Below are positions 31,156-43,799 of a stretch of 64,000 nucleotides of DNA, piece by piece. Origin of the DNA: Ischnura elegans (taxonomy: Eukaryota; Arthropoda; Insecta; Odonata; Coenagrionidae); the NCBI RefSeq assembly GCF_921293095.1, contig NC_060252.1, forward strand, positions 43,214,881 to 43,278,880, given 5' to 3'. Within the stretch, counting starts at the first letter, position 1. Each line of letters begins with the position of its first letter. A program made the position numbers and the translations under genes. The notes under the pieces were generated by a model. The model was not told the origin of the DNA and did not search any database. It was given only the letters and a program-made list of their open reading frames with translations.

Positions 31156-34100
31156 AGAAAGTAAAAATAAACTCGTAACAAATGCCTCTGACACTCAAAA
31201 GTCCTTGACTACGATGTTGTTTTCAGAGGGTCGAACAATGCCTTGTGTTGGTCTTACACGTATTACTAGGGATTGTTGAGGAATAGCTGGGAAGAGGGAA
31301 TTTACAGGTGGGTTAAGGAAATGTTAAGATAGAAGTGAAAGGATAATACCAGTAGAGAAGAGATGTCAACTTCCAATGCAATTGCATCCATTGGAGTGTT
31401 AATGATTGGGGGTTCCAGAAGTGCTTACGAGCACCCCCTGCAAATTAAGTCTCTTAGATGGGCGATTATTAAGCAAGTTCCTAATTGAATATGTATTTAA
31501 TAAAATCTTTTAAAATAATATTCTTCCGCTATTTTTCAACGACTCGACTATTACAATAAGGAATCAATAAAATGAATAACAATGTAAACATTGCAAGTTA
31601 TACTTCTTAATATTCAGGAAATGTAAGATTTTTTATTATGAACTATAATTATTTATCAAGAGAACGATTTTGAAGATTTTAAATATTCCTTTTTCAAGGG
31701 GTTTCTGGGCTACGTTATTGCCCCTTATACAGGTAAATCGTGCGTGGGTGACGTGACACCCTTTGTAGACATACCTATTGTTGGTTCTTTAGTGCCCGCT
31801 ACAGAACCTAAATGTAAGAAGAAGAACTTTGCTTCATAAAAGCAAAGGAGAAATAGGTAATGCCCTGGTTGTCAAATCTCAACGGCGCAGAGGGCAATTT
31901 GAATAACCTCATTCCTGAGCGTAAAATTGGAGCACCGCTGAAAAACACGAGTTCCTTGGCCATCATGTGGTTTCCGATTTTGCCAAATGCCTTGCCTTTC
32001 CTCATTTCATTCATTTTACATTTAAAAATCATTTCACAGTTTAATATCGCTTTATGCGCACCAAAAAGAATTAATTTATACGACCCATTGCATACTTCTC
32101 GACTGATTGACTATATTTATAACTTGCAGTTAACTTGGTGGACATCATTATGAAATTCGACTTTGATGTAAGAGATACCGCTTACCGCATGATCATGATT
32201 GTTTATCATCTTTATCTGCATAAAAGAGTGAAACTTATTCAACATTCGAGAGTGAGACTAATTCATGCTTCTAATTTAAGATTTCATTCCCAATGTTTAT
32301 GAAGCCCATTCGATGGGAATGAACATCAGGTGGCCTATTAAACTGCTCAGGGGACATCCAAAGAAGTGGTTTGAGGAACTTCAGAAATTGACCTAAATCA
32401 ATCATCCCTCGCGTTATCACCGAGGGTGTCCTTGGGGGCAAGTAAAGATATAATTAGCCTATTTGGTGGTCCAGCGAATAAACGTTGACTTATCACGATA
32501 TCTTCAACAAGTATTCCATCACTCTCGCTTTCATTTGGAAAGAAAATAACGGACTGAATGCAAGCTCTTTGCGAATTAAGGGGGCTCACTAACTACGGGA
32601 AAAACGCAACTTTCAAAAAGTAATAAAAGCCACTGGTTCTCCATTTTCATTTGAAATCAAAGTGAAATACTGCATTTATGAATGTAAAATATAAAAACCT
32701 GTATTATGACTTTTGTCGAGGACGCCGCGCCAACATCAGTATAAAATCTAGAAATGTCCGTAAATATTTGAAAGTAATGTAGTATTTTAATCAAAATAAG
32801 TGTCATGCTGTTTATATTCAACGATAAAGGATCAATATTTGCAGATATCCTAAGTTTTGGTGTCGAAACCGCGTTTGTGCAGTGGAGGTATCGATACTTA
32901 AAAAACACTTTTATCAATTTTGGTGCCTAAAATTTCTAATGTATACATTATTAACCAAAATAAATTTTTTTTAATAAATGTAAATAATAACTAGTAATTA
33001 AAAAAACACTCACACACAAACACACACTTCTAAAAAAAGTTAAGGAAAGTGCGTTCCAGCACTGCTTACTTTTCCATGACGTCACTGGTTTTAAGTCCAG
33101 TTTCATCAACTTTAACAATGCTCTGAAGAATATCTGGTAATAATTGCAAACAGTCATCTACACCTTAAAATATACAGACAATAAATTGAGTGCACCACGG
33201 CCAAAATTCTAAAATTAAGTAGCTAAATGGTAAATCGTGATGGTCTGGAGTTAACGCTCATTCAAATAAAATCCACTCATCTAGTAGCCCTAGTAGTACT
33301 AGATGAGCAGATTTAATTCGGAGGGGGATATTGTTGGGTGTTTGTGCAGTGGAAATATCGAATTGAAACGCATCAAAAATCATACTTTACATCAAATCAG
33401 CCGAATGATCCGTATACATAATGCTGAAAATTGAATTTATCGCTGATTAATGGTAAACACTATGAAATATATCAACATTTAAAAAAATGAAGAGTCAGAG
33501 GGCATAGATGCAAATAGGATCTCCAAAGCAGATCATACTGTATGTAGTCGTCACAAGGGAAAATTTTCTGGGGGGCTAAAACTCACAAAGCCCACCCACC
33601 CTACTGGCGACGTGCCCATCTACATAAACGCTTATTGTAATGAATCATTTTGTAAAATGCTGCCATCACATACGATAAGTCCTCCGATCACGATTAGGTG
33701 TTCCAATGCGGGAGGATGTTTTCTCCATGAGTACATTTCATAAGTCGGCAATTGAAATCTAATTCTACCCTAAATCAATGCATCCACTCTCTGCGAATAA
33801 ATGTGACAAGTAGTAAAACTCTTCACCTCCTTATGTAGGTACAGTGTGCATTTGTCTTTCTCTGGAGTTTTGGTCCAATATTGAAAGCGGGTTCATTCCA
33901 ATACCGATTTTTGGCAAATTTATGGATTTTAAACCAAAATATTAGAATGCATAAAAACAGAATTAGGTAGTTCCTGTAAAAATGCAAGTAAAAAGTAAAG
34001 GATTTCATTAAAAATGCTTAAGGTTTTGCCCTGTTTGATAAATTAGATAAAATTGGAGGCCCAAGAAGAAAGCATTTAATAAATATGCCGATATACCGTG

Positions 34101-34700
34101 AGCGGAAGTAATACTTTTCATTCTGGACCACGACTCAAGAGAAAGAAAAATGAATTTATGCAATCTTAAGAGTATTTTCGACGTATTCCATTGTTTCAAA
34201 ACTTTATTACTTATGCCACAGTTGGATGACAAGTTATTACACAGTGCATTCAAGAACCAACAAGAACAATAGCAACACATAGTATGTCGATTGATTGGTA
34301 TGGGATGTACAGACATGAATCCACAAGTATTGTTGATGTTGAACGGCAAAAAATCGAAAGCAAACTACTCCAGGCATGATTTTCTAAAGAAGCAGTCCAG
34401 GATGCTGAAGGCAATACTGCGGCAAAGCGGATTCACCAAAATCCAGAGCGTCTCCTCTTTCATGTATCAGTTTTAAATCAGTGGAAAGTCCAGTTACGTG
34501 CAGGAAGAGTAATGTCCATCGTTGCAGCAGATGTACTGAGGGGTACTGGCCTTGCCGAACTCCCAGTTTCCGTCACAGAGCTTGGAGAAGGCGGCGACCT
34601 GAGGAGTTTGAAGGTTGCAATCAGTTGATAAATAAAAGATACAGTTTCTGGCGTAATTCGGTGAAAATATTTATTTTTTAAAATATAACTAGCTATACCA
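31156..34700. repeat. Duplicated segment, copy A
   Basis: From 31156 on, this matches 60456 onward in the same orientation with a net offset of 29,300. By eye I count roughly 30 substitutions and one- or two-base indels over 3.5 kb. Similarity starts abruptly at AGAAAGTAAAAATAAACTCG. The copy carries the last exon and 3' flank of the cysteine-rich protein gene. Matching short frames in both copies (for example 31860-32153 with 61160-61411) are explained by the duplication and are not evidence of coding. A hairpin with an 11-bp stem lies at 33276-33307. Confidence 0.95.
34203..34208 (-). promoter_or_regulatory. Candidate polyadenylation signal
   Basis: AATAAA on minus about 285 bp downstream of the stop codon of the cysteine-rich secreted protein gene. 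It is also present in copy B at the equivalent place. Other AT-rich hexamers nearby make it only a candidate. Confidence 0.3.
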
Positions 34701-37700
34701 TGCGAAAATTTCGTGCTTTCACGCCATCGGGAAATAAGTATTATATTATATTATTATATTCTCAAACCACCGGATACAACTCTGATTGGCCATTTTACAC
34801 CGGCGTGTTCAACAAATTCAACAAGTAAACGTACACAAACGACCATGCCCTGGACCGGGGAAACCTACCCAGGCGGGACTCGAACCCGCGACCTCTTGCT
34901 TGGCAGGCGAGAACGTTACCCCGCCGCCACGGAGGCCGGCAAATGGAATATGTTAAGAACGGAATATGTTAAGGAAACCGTGTAATTGGGGTTTGAATAG
35001 AGAAGAAGGTGTATCATAAAGTACTTTCTTCTTGCTTGTTTCCTTGCAAAAATATACAAAACATATGAATACAAAAAGGCAAGAGAGTCTGGTACCAGTA
35101 GGGACAATCAACATGTCATTGAATTATTGAATACTTTCAACACAATATTTTTATTTACCCGTGATACACGTTATCTTTAAGTTCATTACACACAACGTCT
35201 CTTTCAGAGTACGTTTAACATTGAAGAAAGATTTGATGCTTTCCTGGCGAATGATGTGAGTAAACTTCTCTCGGGCCAAATGACCATTATGAAGCCTTTA
35301 ACCCGGTGGGAAACCCGAGAGAAGTTTACGTTTAACATTCTTCATACTTCTTCGATTTTATTTTTAATATTTTTGCCTGCTTGTGTTTTGTTTCTTTGGT
35401 TTAGTTATGGATTTAACGGGTTATTAAACTTTTTTTTTTGAAGTTAAAAATAAAGAAATGTGTGGAGTCGATATACCTCGAGCGAGTAATCGACATGGAA
35501 AAATCGAAGCATTTAAGTTAAATTAATGGGTAAATAGTGAAATTTGAGACTGAGATTGTATTTTTAGCCAGAAGCCAGGGATTCAACGTTTAAAATGATA
35601 CCTCATTAGTCACTATATGTGAAGTATTAACGGAACATATGTACACGGAATGAAAGAAAAAGACCTTTATGCAATAATATAAAGGTTATTGAAAAGGACT
35701 TTTCTATATCCATAGTACTTATTTATTCCAACCCACCCAGGTTTCGGCGCATAATGCCATAAATAGATATAAGTGTGGAAACAGACAAGTCCTTTTCATT
35801 ATGTTAAAAAACAGTTGATTAATGAAACTATAATAATTTAAGGAGCGAGTCAATCATTGAAACTAACAGACCAAGATTAAATTTATGTAAACGTTGCTTT
35901 CTCTGTATGGGGCCAAAGATATTTAATCTACTGCCCACTGAAATAAAAAAATTAATTCTTAATTAATAAAATGTTAAAACTTGCCAAAGACAGGTTTTTC
36001 TCCAGAAAAATTGAACATTTATTTTTATGTAATTTCATTGGAACACTAATAATGTAATAGTTACTGTGTTTATTTTGTGGCATAATTTTTGTTATTTTAT
36101 GGTGGCTCAATTCTGGTATTTTGACATTGGAGACCACCTTAGTTCCCTCTCCTTTTTTATTAAAAATTGTACAATAAAAGATAATGGGAGTAAGTAAATT
36201 ATTATATTATTATAAAAAGTTTGGAGATAAAAAATCACTTTTCCCGGTGGATAATACGTGAAAAATATTTCAAGTTGGCAACATTGACTTTATCTTAAAC
36301 GTTTCGGCAGCTCGCTCTGCTTTTAACTTCAGGGAAGACATGTATCGAGTTCTGTGGAGTAGCCGCAATACATATCGTTGGGTGTCACTGTTGAGCGTGG
36401 GAAAATTGAGTTACTTTCAAAAGTATGTATTGGGGCCACTTCCCATACGTCGACACTCTTCACCCCTCAAAACAGTAGCGAAAAGAGCTGTCGAAATGTT
36501 GGAGATGGAGCCATTCACACGGCTGTCAACCTAAGAAGAATTTATGCTAATCAAGGTATTCCAGGTGAGCTGTGGGGGAGGCGTTCCATCCTCAGGACTC
36601 CACCCTCGCTTCCCAACAACCCTTTCCAATTATCCCTAAATTCTAAATCACACGATCATTTTATCCGTCCGTTTGAGGGATAGCTCCAGCGATAGCTTTT
36701 CAGGGACCAAAGAAATGATCGCTCCATCCATCATTTTAAGAATCACACGTCCATTCCCACCATCCTTTTTCCATCGCTTTTTCCTGTCATTTTCTGTATT
36801 TATAAGTGTCTTTAAACTAAAAGCCGAACGTGTCGTTGCTATCGCTGTTAAAAGCTGTGCCAAGTGAACTGCATAGAGGAGGCCCAATTCTATCCGGCAG
36901 AAGGTAGATTTCTGTTGCCTCCTCGGTCGCATTTTAATCGGTTTAAATAAATGTCCGCGGCGCGGTGATGAGTGCGATTAGATCCACTTTATTCCCAAAT
37001 TATGCAGTGTAATGCTTGCTATTGCGAGGAATAGCATTGAAAAGTTATGCGTTTGATAGATCACGTCATTATCTATATTAATATCGGTTAAAACCGCTAT
37101 TTATACCACATTTCCCCGTGAATCTCGGATCATTTTGTCCGTCAGCGACGCGAGTGGCGACCCATTTTGTAAACCCATTTGAATATGCGGTGGTTAACAA
37201 CACGTTTAAAGGCCAACTTGAGGATCCTCTTTTGTAATACTCATAGGCTGTGCGTCCTGATTGACTGAAGGACGGTGCAAGCTGTGGTTTCAGCGATGTC
37301 TCGAGTGATGGAAAAAGGGATGGAAATCCCATCCCTCGAGCTATCGCGGAAAATGATCGCGAGAAACTGTCATTTTTCCCGCCATCGCTGGAGCGGTCGC
37401 TTAAGGTGTCCCTACAAAGGAATGGAAAAAATACGGCGTTGTTCAGTTTTAACCCTCACCTACTGCATCGAAAGACCGAAGGAATCTTCTACAAGCATGC
37501 ATCGTGTTCCCATGTAGTCATCGTTTTGGCTCAAAGAAAAGCTAAGTGCAACGCTTCGGCGCAATCACTAAAGTGCACCGTAATTTCAGGTCTGAAGGAC
37601 GACCGTGTTCCTTGCCTTTAAGCAAATCCGGATGACTTACGCCTCCGAAAATCCGTCATCGTCATAATGACGAAGCACAGAGTAAAGTTTGATCAGAATC

Positions 37701-40700
37701 ACAACCTTGGAATTACCAAAATGCAAAAATGAACAAAGAAAGTCCCGCAATGACCAACTTTTACTCGGCAATGAATATTTTAACCTTTATCGTCGATGAG
37801 TGTCCGAGGTCAAAACCTGTTCAAGGGTTAAGGAGGTACTTAAATGTAAAGAGGCTTACTCGCTAGATATCTCACTAACAGGACACCTCTGTATTTTAGA
37901 TTTTTTCTTTAAAATTGCCAAAAATTTATTTGAATTTTTTGCCTCACGTACGTCCTTCATTGATCAAGTGATCTTATCGAAAATATCATATCTCTTCATC
38001 CTTATATCTCTTGTTCCTATGAGGAATATTATTACCCTGGAGGTCTCTCTAGTCGGCCACAGTTACCCACCGCGCATTTTAACAAAAGCCAATAGTCCCG
38101 TCGCTGATGGAAGAGCGTTCTGAATTTCACGGGAAAATAATCGTAGGTTTGGGGTTAAGGGTGCGTCGACAGCTAAGGTCATTAGCACCACGCGCAATCA
38201 AATTGCGACATAAGCATATACTATAATTTCAGTTTGGTGCGGCACTGTTGACAATATTGATGTAAACTTCGAGCCTATTAAATCGAATTCACAAGACCAG
38301 TTTTCTTAACGAATTCTATGACGCGGCATAGGCGGCCAGGGTCATCGCCCAGAATAAATTCTAGGTTGCCCCTGACTCCTGTCCGGCTTCGCGTAATATG
38401 ATGCTCATCACACTCCGTCAAGAGGTGTCTCACAGTCAGGGGACAGTCACAATAGCCACATCGAGGTGGGATCTTGTCTTGGGTGAAGAGATAGGAATGT
38501 GTCAGGGCGCAATGACCGATTCTCAGTCTAGTAATAATGACCTCCTCCCTACGATTCCTCCCAACAGAAGAGGGCCACATTGACGTAACCGGTTTGATAA
38601 TTCTCAGTTTGTTATTCGTTACGTTCGTCCATACCTCACTCCACTGCCGTAGAACTATTCCGCGCATGGCCATCTGCAGGTCTTGATAGGTTACAGAAGT
38701 CGAAGCCTGTGCCGGCAGCGTGAGCGCCGCCTTTGCAGCTGCATCTGCTTTTTCGTTTCCTGTTATTCCCATGTGCCCGGGAACCCATAGGAACGACACT
38801 TGGCGTCCACGTTTACAGATATAATATAGAGCGATTTGGATATCTTGCACAATAGGGTGCGTCGGGAAAATAGCGGCGATAGATTGCAGCGAGCTCTTTG
38901 AGTCGGTGCATACTATGGTGGAAGGGTTGCAATCGTCGGCGACCATCCCCAACGCCATCTTAATGGCGATAAGCTCCGCTGTGTATATGCTACACAACGG
39001 GCTGAGTCTCGTCTGCTTGATGCCGTGGTATGCCGAGGACACTGCGCAGGCACAGGCGGCTTCCGACTTGGATCCGTCTGTATACATGAGTCGACTGCCC
39101 TTATGGCGACTGACGAATTCATTAAAATGACACTGATACTCTGAGGCAGTGGAGTATTCTTTCTGGAGTCCTTTAAAAGCATCATAAATTTTGGGATGTG
39201 GAATTATCCATGGCGGGATATCGGAGTAAACGATTGGAGCTACATCCGGGAGTTGAATTCCGGATGCTTCGATGAACTCTTTCAATCGTACACATAGTGG
39301 CTTAGTGGCTCTCGTTCTTATAATAAAAATTCTTAAAAACTTTGGATTAAAAACAATATTAAAACACGGGTGACCTCTTGAGGCTAGGATTTTCGCCGCG
39401 TAGTTTAACATCAGGATGTTCCTTCGGCTCTGCAAAGGCGGCTCTCCAGCGTCTGCATAAATGCTGAGCACCGGGCTGGTGCGGAAGGCACCAGTTGAGA
39501 GCCGCAACCCTGTGTTGTGCAGCGTCGTCAAGGTTCTTAAAATTGACTCGCGGCCAGACGAGTAAATAAAACTCCCATAGTCCAGCTTGGATCGAACAAG
39601 TGCGCGATATAGTAAAAGCATCATGCTGCGGTCGGCGCCCCATGAGGAGTGGGTTAAAAACTTTAAAATATTTAGGGTCCTAAGACAATTATTTCTTAAA
39701 AACTGAATATGTTCCCGCCAATTTAATCGGTGGTCTAGGGTCATACCTAGGAACCGAGCCGACTCCACGTACGGAAGGGGTCTGCCATCCAGTTTTAAAA
39801 CTGGAGGGGCAAAGTAACCTCTCTTCCGGTGAAAATGCACGCATTTGGTCTTTTCCGCTGAAAATTTAAAACCATTTTTCCGTGACCAGTTGCCTAGGTT
39901 ATTTAAAGCTAACTGTAGTTGTCTGGCTACCGATACAAGTTTGGACGACCGGCAAAAGATTGCCAGGTCATCCACGAACAGCGAGCTCATCGTTGGGGCT
40001 TTGACACAATCCGCCACGTCATTTACGGCTATCGCGAAAAGTGTCACGCTCAATACGGAGCCCTGTGGTACCCCATTTTCCAGGGAATAAGATTGCGATA
40101 AGTCTCGGCCTATTCTGACCTTAAAAGTGCGGTTCTTTAAAAAATTTTCAATGAATAATCATTTATAATCATTATTTGAGAAATTTGGGAAAATTTCTCA
40201 AATTTGGGAAAATAATCATTTATTGAGCTATGAATGGAGATTTATCTTATTGATAATATGATATATCAAATCCATAAATTTTCACTGATATTCGTCCTTA
40301 TTTCAAAACTTATTTGCATTGGCGTCGATTGGTGTACGGGCTTCCGGGAGGTCGGAGGGGTATCGAATACCTTGAATGAGGGAGTTCAAGGGCCCTCCCC
40401 CGGAAAAAAATTAATCATGGAAATTGTGATTTTAAAGCAATTTTTACCCCATTTATATCCAATTTTATACCCCATCAGGAGATTTTTCGCCTTATTCATA
40501 ATAACCTCATTAAATTTTCTGGGCGACATATCCCGACGCATCAAATATAAGGGGGATGAGCTCCCCACAGGATAGACGTCAATGATTCATTGCAAATATT
40601 GAGAATAAATGGACCACTCTGTGCCCATCGCCGCACTGTGGACATTTTTGAAAACTGATTAACACGCTCTAAAGGGGCAACATGAATTAACTTCTGAGGG

Positions 40701-42142
40701 ACGGACTGGAGCCTCGTCTTTGAAGTACACTTGACTTTGCCCTTACCTCTCCCCTGTTAACATCCTTGTCGAGTAGACTGCAGGCCAATTCACCCACTGT
40801 CTTGCCGTCGGGTCTGACGTAGTCCAGGTTTCCGTCATCGGTACCCAGGCCAATCTGGAACAGCGGGAATGTATGATTCATTTTACGCTGAAATTCCTCT
40901 AAACTTTCAACACCCTAAAGCCCGAGCAAAATGACTAAATGTGACATAAATTGATTAATTAAGAACTAGAGCACTTGATACAATACTCCTTCAATCACAG
41001 CCCAAACCATTCATCAACCATGAAATCGATTTCACTCGACTTACGATAGCTTTTAGCTCTCTCCATAGAATTATTAACTTCCTTGCTACAAGCAAATATT
41101 AAGAAACATTTGAGCATTTTTCAGCTAATGGCAAACCTAACCCGAGTTGCGCCATTAAAAATTGTGAACCAATACAAGCTCTTTTTTTTTTATTTCAACC
41201 CAATATTTTTGCCAAGTAAAGTCATGTTAAGTTTTTGTGAACAAGGATTAAGGCTAAAGTTCCCTCGAATGAACTCAAACACATTTTGGATAGTGGCACA
41301 GAGTCGCGAAAGGATTGACGAGTTTGCTATAATTTCATGGAAAAGTTAATTAAGTTATAGAATTCTCTGCGAGTTATTTTACGACTTTAAACCATTATGC
41401 CATCAATATTGCTCAGCAAAAATAAACGGCTAGACAAGCAAGGCATCGCATATTTAGGAACCTCTTAACTTATCATAGTTATTTTACATTTGCTAAGTCA
41501 AAAACTTACCCTTATACAGGCAAAATTTCGGAAGATTAGATTAAATCATTTATTCTCATTACTCATATTAATGTAAGACGAATCTTATATCCTTATAAGT
41601 CATTGGCTACATGATCTTTTGAAAATAAATGTATTGTAATTAATGCTAGAATAGAAATCGCACAATTAACCAAAGAATTCACTTACGCTCTGGACGCACA
41701 TATCGGAGCAAGCCTTGTGCATATCATCTCCTTCGCAGCTGTCCACATGCTCATCCTCCTTGAGGTACATTCTTGAGGTCAGATCAGGCTGGCTGGGATC
41801 TTCGGATGACCTCAAAAAGGTCGCACACTGACACTGGCCTTCGGCGCTATTTTAAAGGAGATAATTAAGAATGTAGTTAATTATTTTTGCAGCAATCATT
41901 CGAAATTATCCAGCAAGCATTTTACTATGCTTGTATCACACGATTTAGTGCCACCAAGGGTAATTTTGCTTTCCGTCTCTGTGTTCAGAAGAAGATTAAT
42001 TGATCTATGCAAAAATTGATCTCGTCACCGATTTGTAGTTTGTTTTGGCCAAATCGTCGCTATATCAAACAAACAAATGCAGCGCTACTTACTTGGCATA
42101 GTGGAGAACTGCCACAAGGAGAACGGCAAGGAATCCCTTCAT
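34494..42142 (-). CDS. Small secreted ten-cysteine protein, four exons
   Basis: Exons on minus: 42142-42093, 41846-41687, 40854-40747, 34598-34494 (stop TAA). Introns follow GT-AG: donors GTAAGT, GTAAGT and GTAAGG; acceptors AAAATAG, TGTTCCAG and AACTCCTCAG. The phases (2, 0, 0) join into 140 residues without a stop. Residues 1-16 (MKGFLAVLLVAVLHYA) are a signal peptide. The mature chain has ten cysteines at 22, 24, 54, 63, 67, 95, 114, 130, 131 and 139, with landmarks TSRMYLKEDEHVDSCEGDD, GKTVGELAC and the end YICCNDGHYSSC. An even cysteine number suits an extracellular disulfide fold. The pattern resembles the insect follicle cell protein 3C-1 family as I recall it; that name is a resemblance, not a search result. 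TCAGT, an arthropod initiator word, lies 20 bp before the ATG (42165-42161), though a CAG just upstream could instead end a 5' intron. Intron 3 is 6.1 kb and holds an I-type retroelement. Confidence 0.82.
34710..34850. other. Intronic AT-rich sequence
   Basis: Start of intron 3 of the secreted-protein gene, with a TTATATTATATTATTATATT simple repeat at about 34740. Nothing else seen. Confidence 0.4.
34853..34940 (-). mobile_element. tRNA-Gly-derived SINE head
   Basis: On minus, GTGGCGGCGGGGTAACG (A-box position), TTCTCGCCTGCCAAGC (anticodon arm, GCC) and GGTTCGAGTCCCGCC (B box and T arm) follow in the spacing of a tRNA-Gly(GCC). The acceptor stem does not pair properly and the sequence continues into GGTAGGTTTCC, so it is a SINE promoter region and not a functional tRNA. 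A diverged copy lies at 44805-44899. Confidence 0.75.
35261..35328. repeat. Hairpin with 15-bp perfect stem
   Basis: TAAACTTCTCTCGGG (35261-35275) pairs exactly with CCCGAGAGAAGTTTA (35314-35328). A related ACCCGGTGCGAAACCCGAGA segment, with AAACTTCA after it, occurs at about 46768-46797, so this is a member of a small dispersed hairpin family. Confidence 0.8.
35330..38270. other. Intron 3 interior, no gene seen
   Basis: About 2.9 kb of intron. 36300-37620 is less AT-rich and has short open frames on both strands, none recognised. CGATCATTTT-type words recur at about 36652, 37128 and (inverted) 37348, which may point to a decayed element. I see no exon that would fit the flanking gene. Confidence 0.4.
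38278..40160 (-). mobile_element. I-clade retrotransposon fragment: reverse transcriptase plus RNase H
   Basis: One open minus frame of just over 600 codons. It begins inside the reverse transcriptase (FIENFLKNRTFKVRIG, ENGVPQGSVLSVTLF) and includes the catalytic SLFVDDLAIFC. A ribonuclease H domain follows at about residues 320-445, counting the first residue at 40053. It has YTDGSKS (Asp), IYTAELIAI (Glu), VCTDSKSS (Asp) and GNEKADAAAK (Asp), then a Cys/His-rich tail with RCGYCDCPLTVRHLLTEC. RNase H after reverse transcriptase is characteristic of the I group. The 5' part (ORF1, endonuclease, early palm) is missing, so this is a 5'-truncated insertion. There is no stop or frameshift in what remains, so it is not old. 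It lies in intron 3 of the secreted-protein gene, on the same strand. Confidence 0.88.
40173..40200. repeat. Short palindrome at the 5' edge of the I-type fragment
   Basis: TTTGAGAAATTT, then GGGA, then AAATTTCTCAAA. AAATAATCATTTAT repeats on both sides. Small inverted duplications at a truncated 5' end fit aberrant reverse transcription or repair, but AT-rich slippage is an alternative. Confidence 0.6.
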
Positions 42143-42169
42143 ACTGGAGGTTTATTTCAAACTGATTCT

Positions 42170-43140
42170 GGAACAAAGAATAACAGTTATCCTCCCAAAA
42201 TTACAAGTAACAAAAAATGATAAAAAATCCCGAAGGAAATCGAATATTACAGCTCATAAAGATTAAGAAACACATATGCAATAGGACATGAAAATTCATT
42301 TCATAAATTCCACACTAATGCTTTTTTTCACGACAGTGGTTCTAGCAATACTATGCCATTATTCAGGTCTCAATAATAAGTACCTTGATGATGAAATAAT
42401 ATTGTCGAAAAAATGATCGGGAAGAATAGTTCCAGGTATTTTCGAAGTGAAAAGTGTTTTTAAATAAAACGTTTAACAACAATTTAAAAATTCCGGGGTT
42501 TTAACGCTTTCTTATATTTATTACACTAAACTTTCATCAGTCAATCACCTATCAAATGAAAGAGCAACTCAAACAGTTTTACATAAAAACCGACAAAAGT
42601 TCAATGTGAGCACTATTTGTCACACCTCTCCGCCCTAAAAATATATTTGAATAAATACCTTCTACCTCTTGCATTTTGGAGAATGAAAGCTGAAGTGAAA
42701 TATCAACACCCGGGCAAAAATTTGGCAGGGCTCACGGTGAGCTAAAATCATCTAAAGCCGGTGAAAATCCAAAAAGATTTTGAGTTTGGAAACTGAGGCT
42801 TCAGATAAAAATGCACAATAAATCTGCAAGCTTACGGTGTGGTACCCGAATTTTATGTTGTGAGCGCACATTCACAATATTTATGACGTCCAATGAGCAC
42901 CGATTCTACTTAGAGGTCTTCTAAATTTTTCCGCAAAATTTATTTTACAGAATTTAAGAGATTTGAAGATACAAAAGTTATACAAAAAACCACTCATATA
43001 TGGGTAAAGTACATGTTGCTCTAATTAGTTTGAATTTTCCTCGAGAGAGGGGAGAAGGGTAACTAATCCTCTCTGATCTCCTCCCTTGAATTAGTTCCGT
43101 TAAGTTACGTAGGATAGACTCTATAATATTTTATGAATCT
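42170..43140. other. Upstream region of the secreted-protein gene
   Basis: AT-rich with no open frame of note and no clear TATA box within 50 bp of the putative initiator. Regulatory sites cannot be singled out by eye. Confidence 0.4.
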
Positions 43141-43189
43141 AACACCAGTTGGAAGACCAAATGGATGGTTAAGGCAGAAACGCGGTGCT

Positions 43190-43440
43190 AAAGAATAACA
43201 GAAAGAAGGGAACTGTGGAGAAACATACGCTAGAGTAGGAACCGGTGGATAAGTCATGTCATTTATGACAAAGCAATCACGTGAAAAATATAATGGAGTG
43301 ATAAAGCGAAGAAAAAGTCCTCCGAGGAAGACCTAGAGACAGATATCATGGGAAAGATGCAAAAGGACACAAGTACGAAGTACATCAGGGACCTGAAGGA
43401 ACTAGCAGAGAAGGGGAGATATTGAAGGCTACATTATACC
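43190..43440 (+). pseudogene. RTE-like reverse transcriptase C-terminal remnant
   Basis: In one plus frame with stops, the order RRNRWISHVI-like, DKAIT, WSDKAKKKSSEEDLETD, MGKMQKDTSTKYIRDLKELA follows the C-terminal end of RTE-like elements. There a GHxxRH block, a GRGRPR block and a final LAENR/RREEW block precede the stop. Heavily decayed. It is a different lineage from the intact element at 26.8 kb, judging by the tail. Confidence 0.5.
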
Positions 43441-43506
43441 AATCCCTGTGAATGAACCAGGTTTTGAATCCAGACTCTCACAAAGCAATCCAGTGCCCTG
43501 ACCAGG

Positions 43507-43797
43507 AGCGGATTCAGGATCAAATATTGGCGGGGGTTCAAGGTCTGAGTCTGGGGAGTATGGCGTACCCCTCGGGAGAGAGGGGCGTTTTAACAGTTGG
43601 GAGTGCTACGCTCTACGATAAATTCGGCTAAAACTTCTCTCACGCTCGGGACTTGCAGCCATACATTTGCATATACAGTCCCTTTTCTCCTTTATACGGA
43701 TACAAAAATTATTAAACTAATAAAATAAAAAATAATTTATAAAAATTTTAGGGGTTCATGACCCCTGTGACTCCCCCCCCCCCCCTATATCCAACCC
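43507..43797. mobile_element. Foldback-type element, GGCGGATT-family, copy 2
   Basis: It begins AGCGGATTCAGGATC and ends CCCCTATATCCAACCC. GGGGAGTATGGCGTACCCC lies inside on the left and GGTTCATGACCCC near the right end. A C-run at the right matches the G-runs of the other copies. No coding content. Confidence 0.55.
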
Positions 43798-43799
43798 TG

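Noticed and set aside
31808-34349. Matching open frames in both duplicated segments, for example 86-codon and 113-codon minus frames
   Set aside because: Their conservation is explained by about 99% DNA identity. Differences fall without codon bias and no motif is present; the region is the 3' flank of the secreted-protein gene.
34853-34940. Functional tRNA-Gly gene
   Set aside because: The anticodon and T arms look right, but the acceptor stem does not pair, and the 3' side continues into SINE-like sequence. A diverged copy exists at 44.8 kb.
39359-39643. 94-codon minus frame and plus frames inside the I-type fragment
   Set aside because: They are alternative-frame shadows of the reverse transcriptase/RNase H frame.
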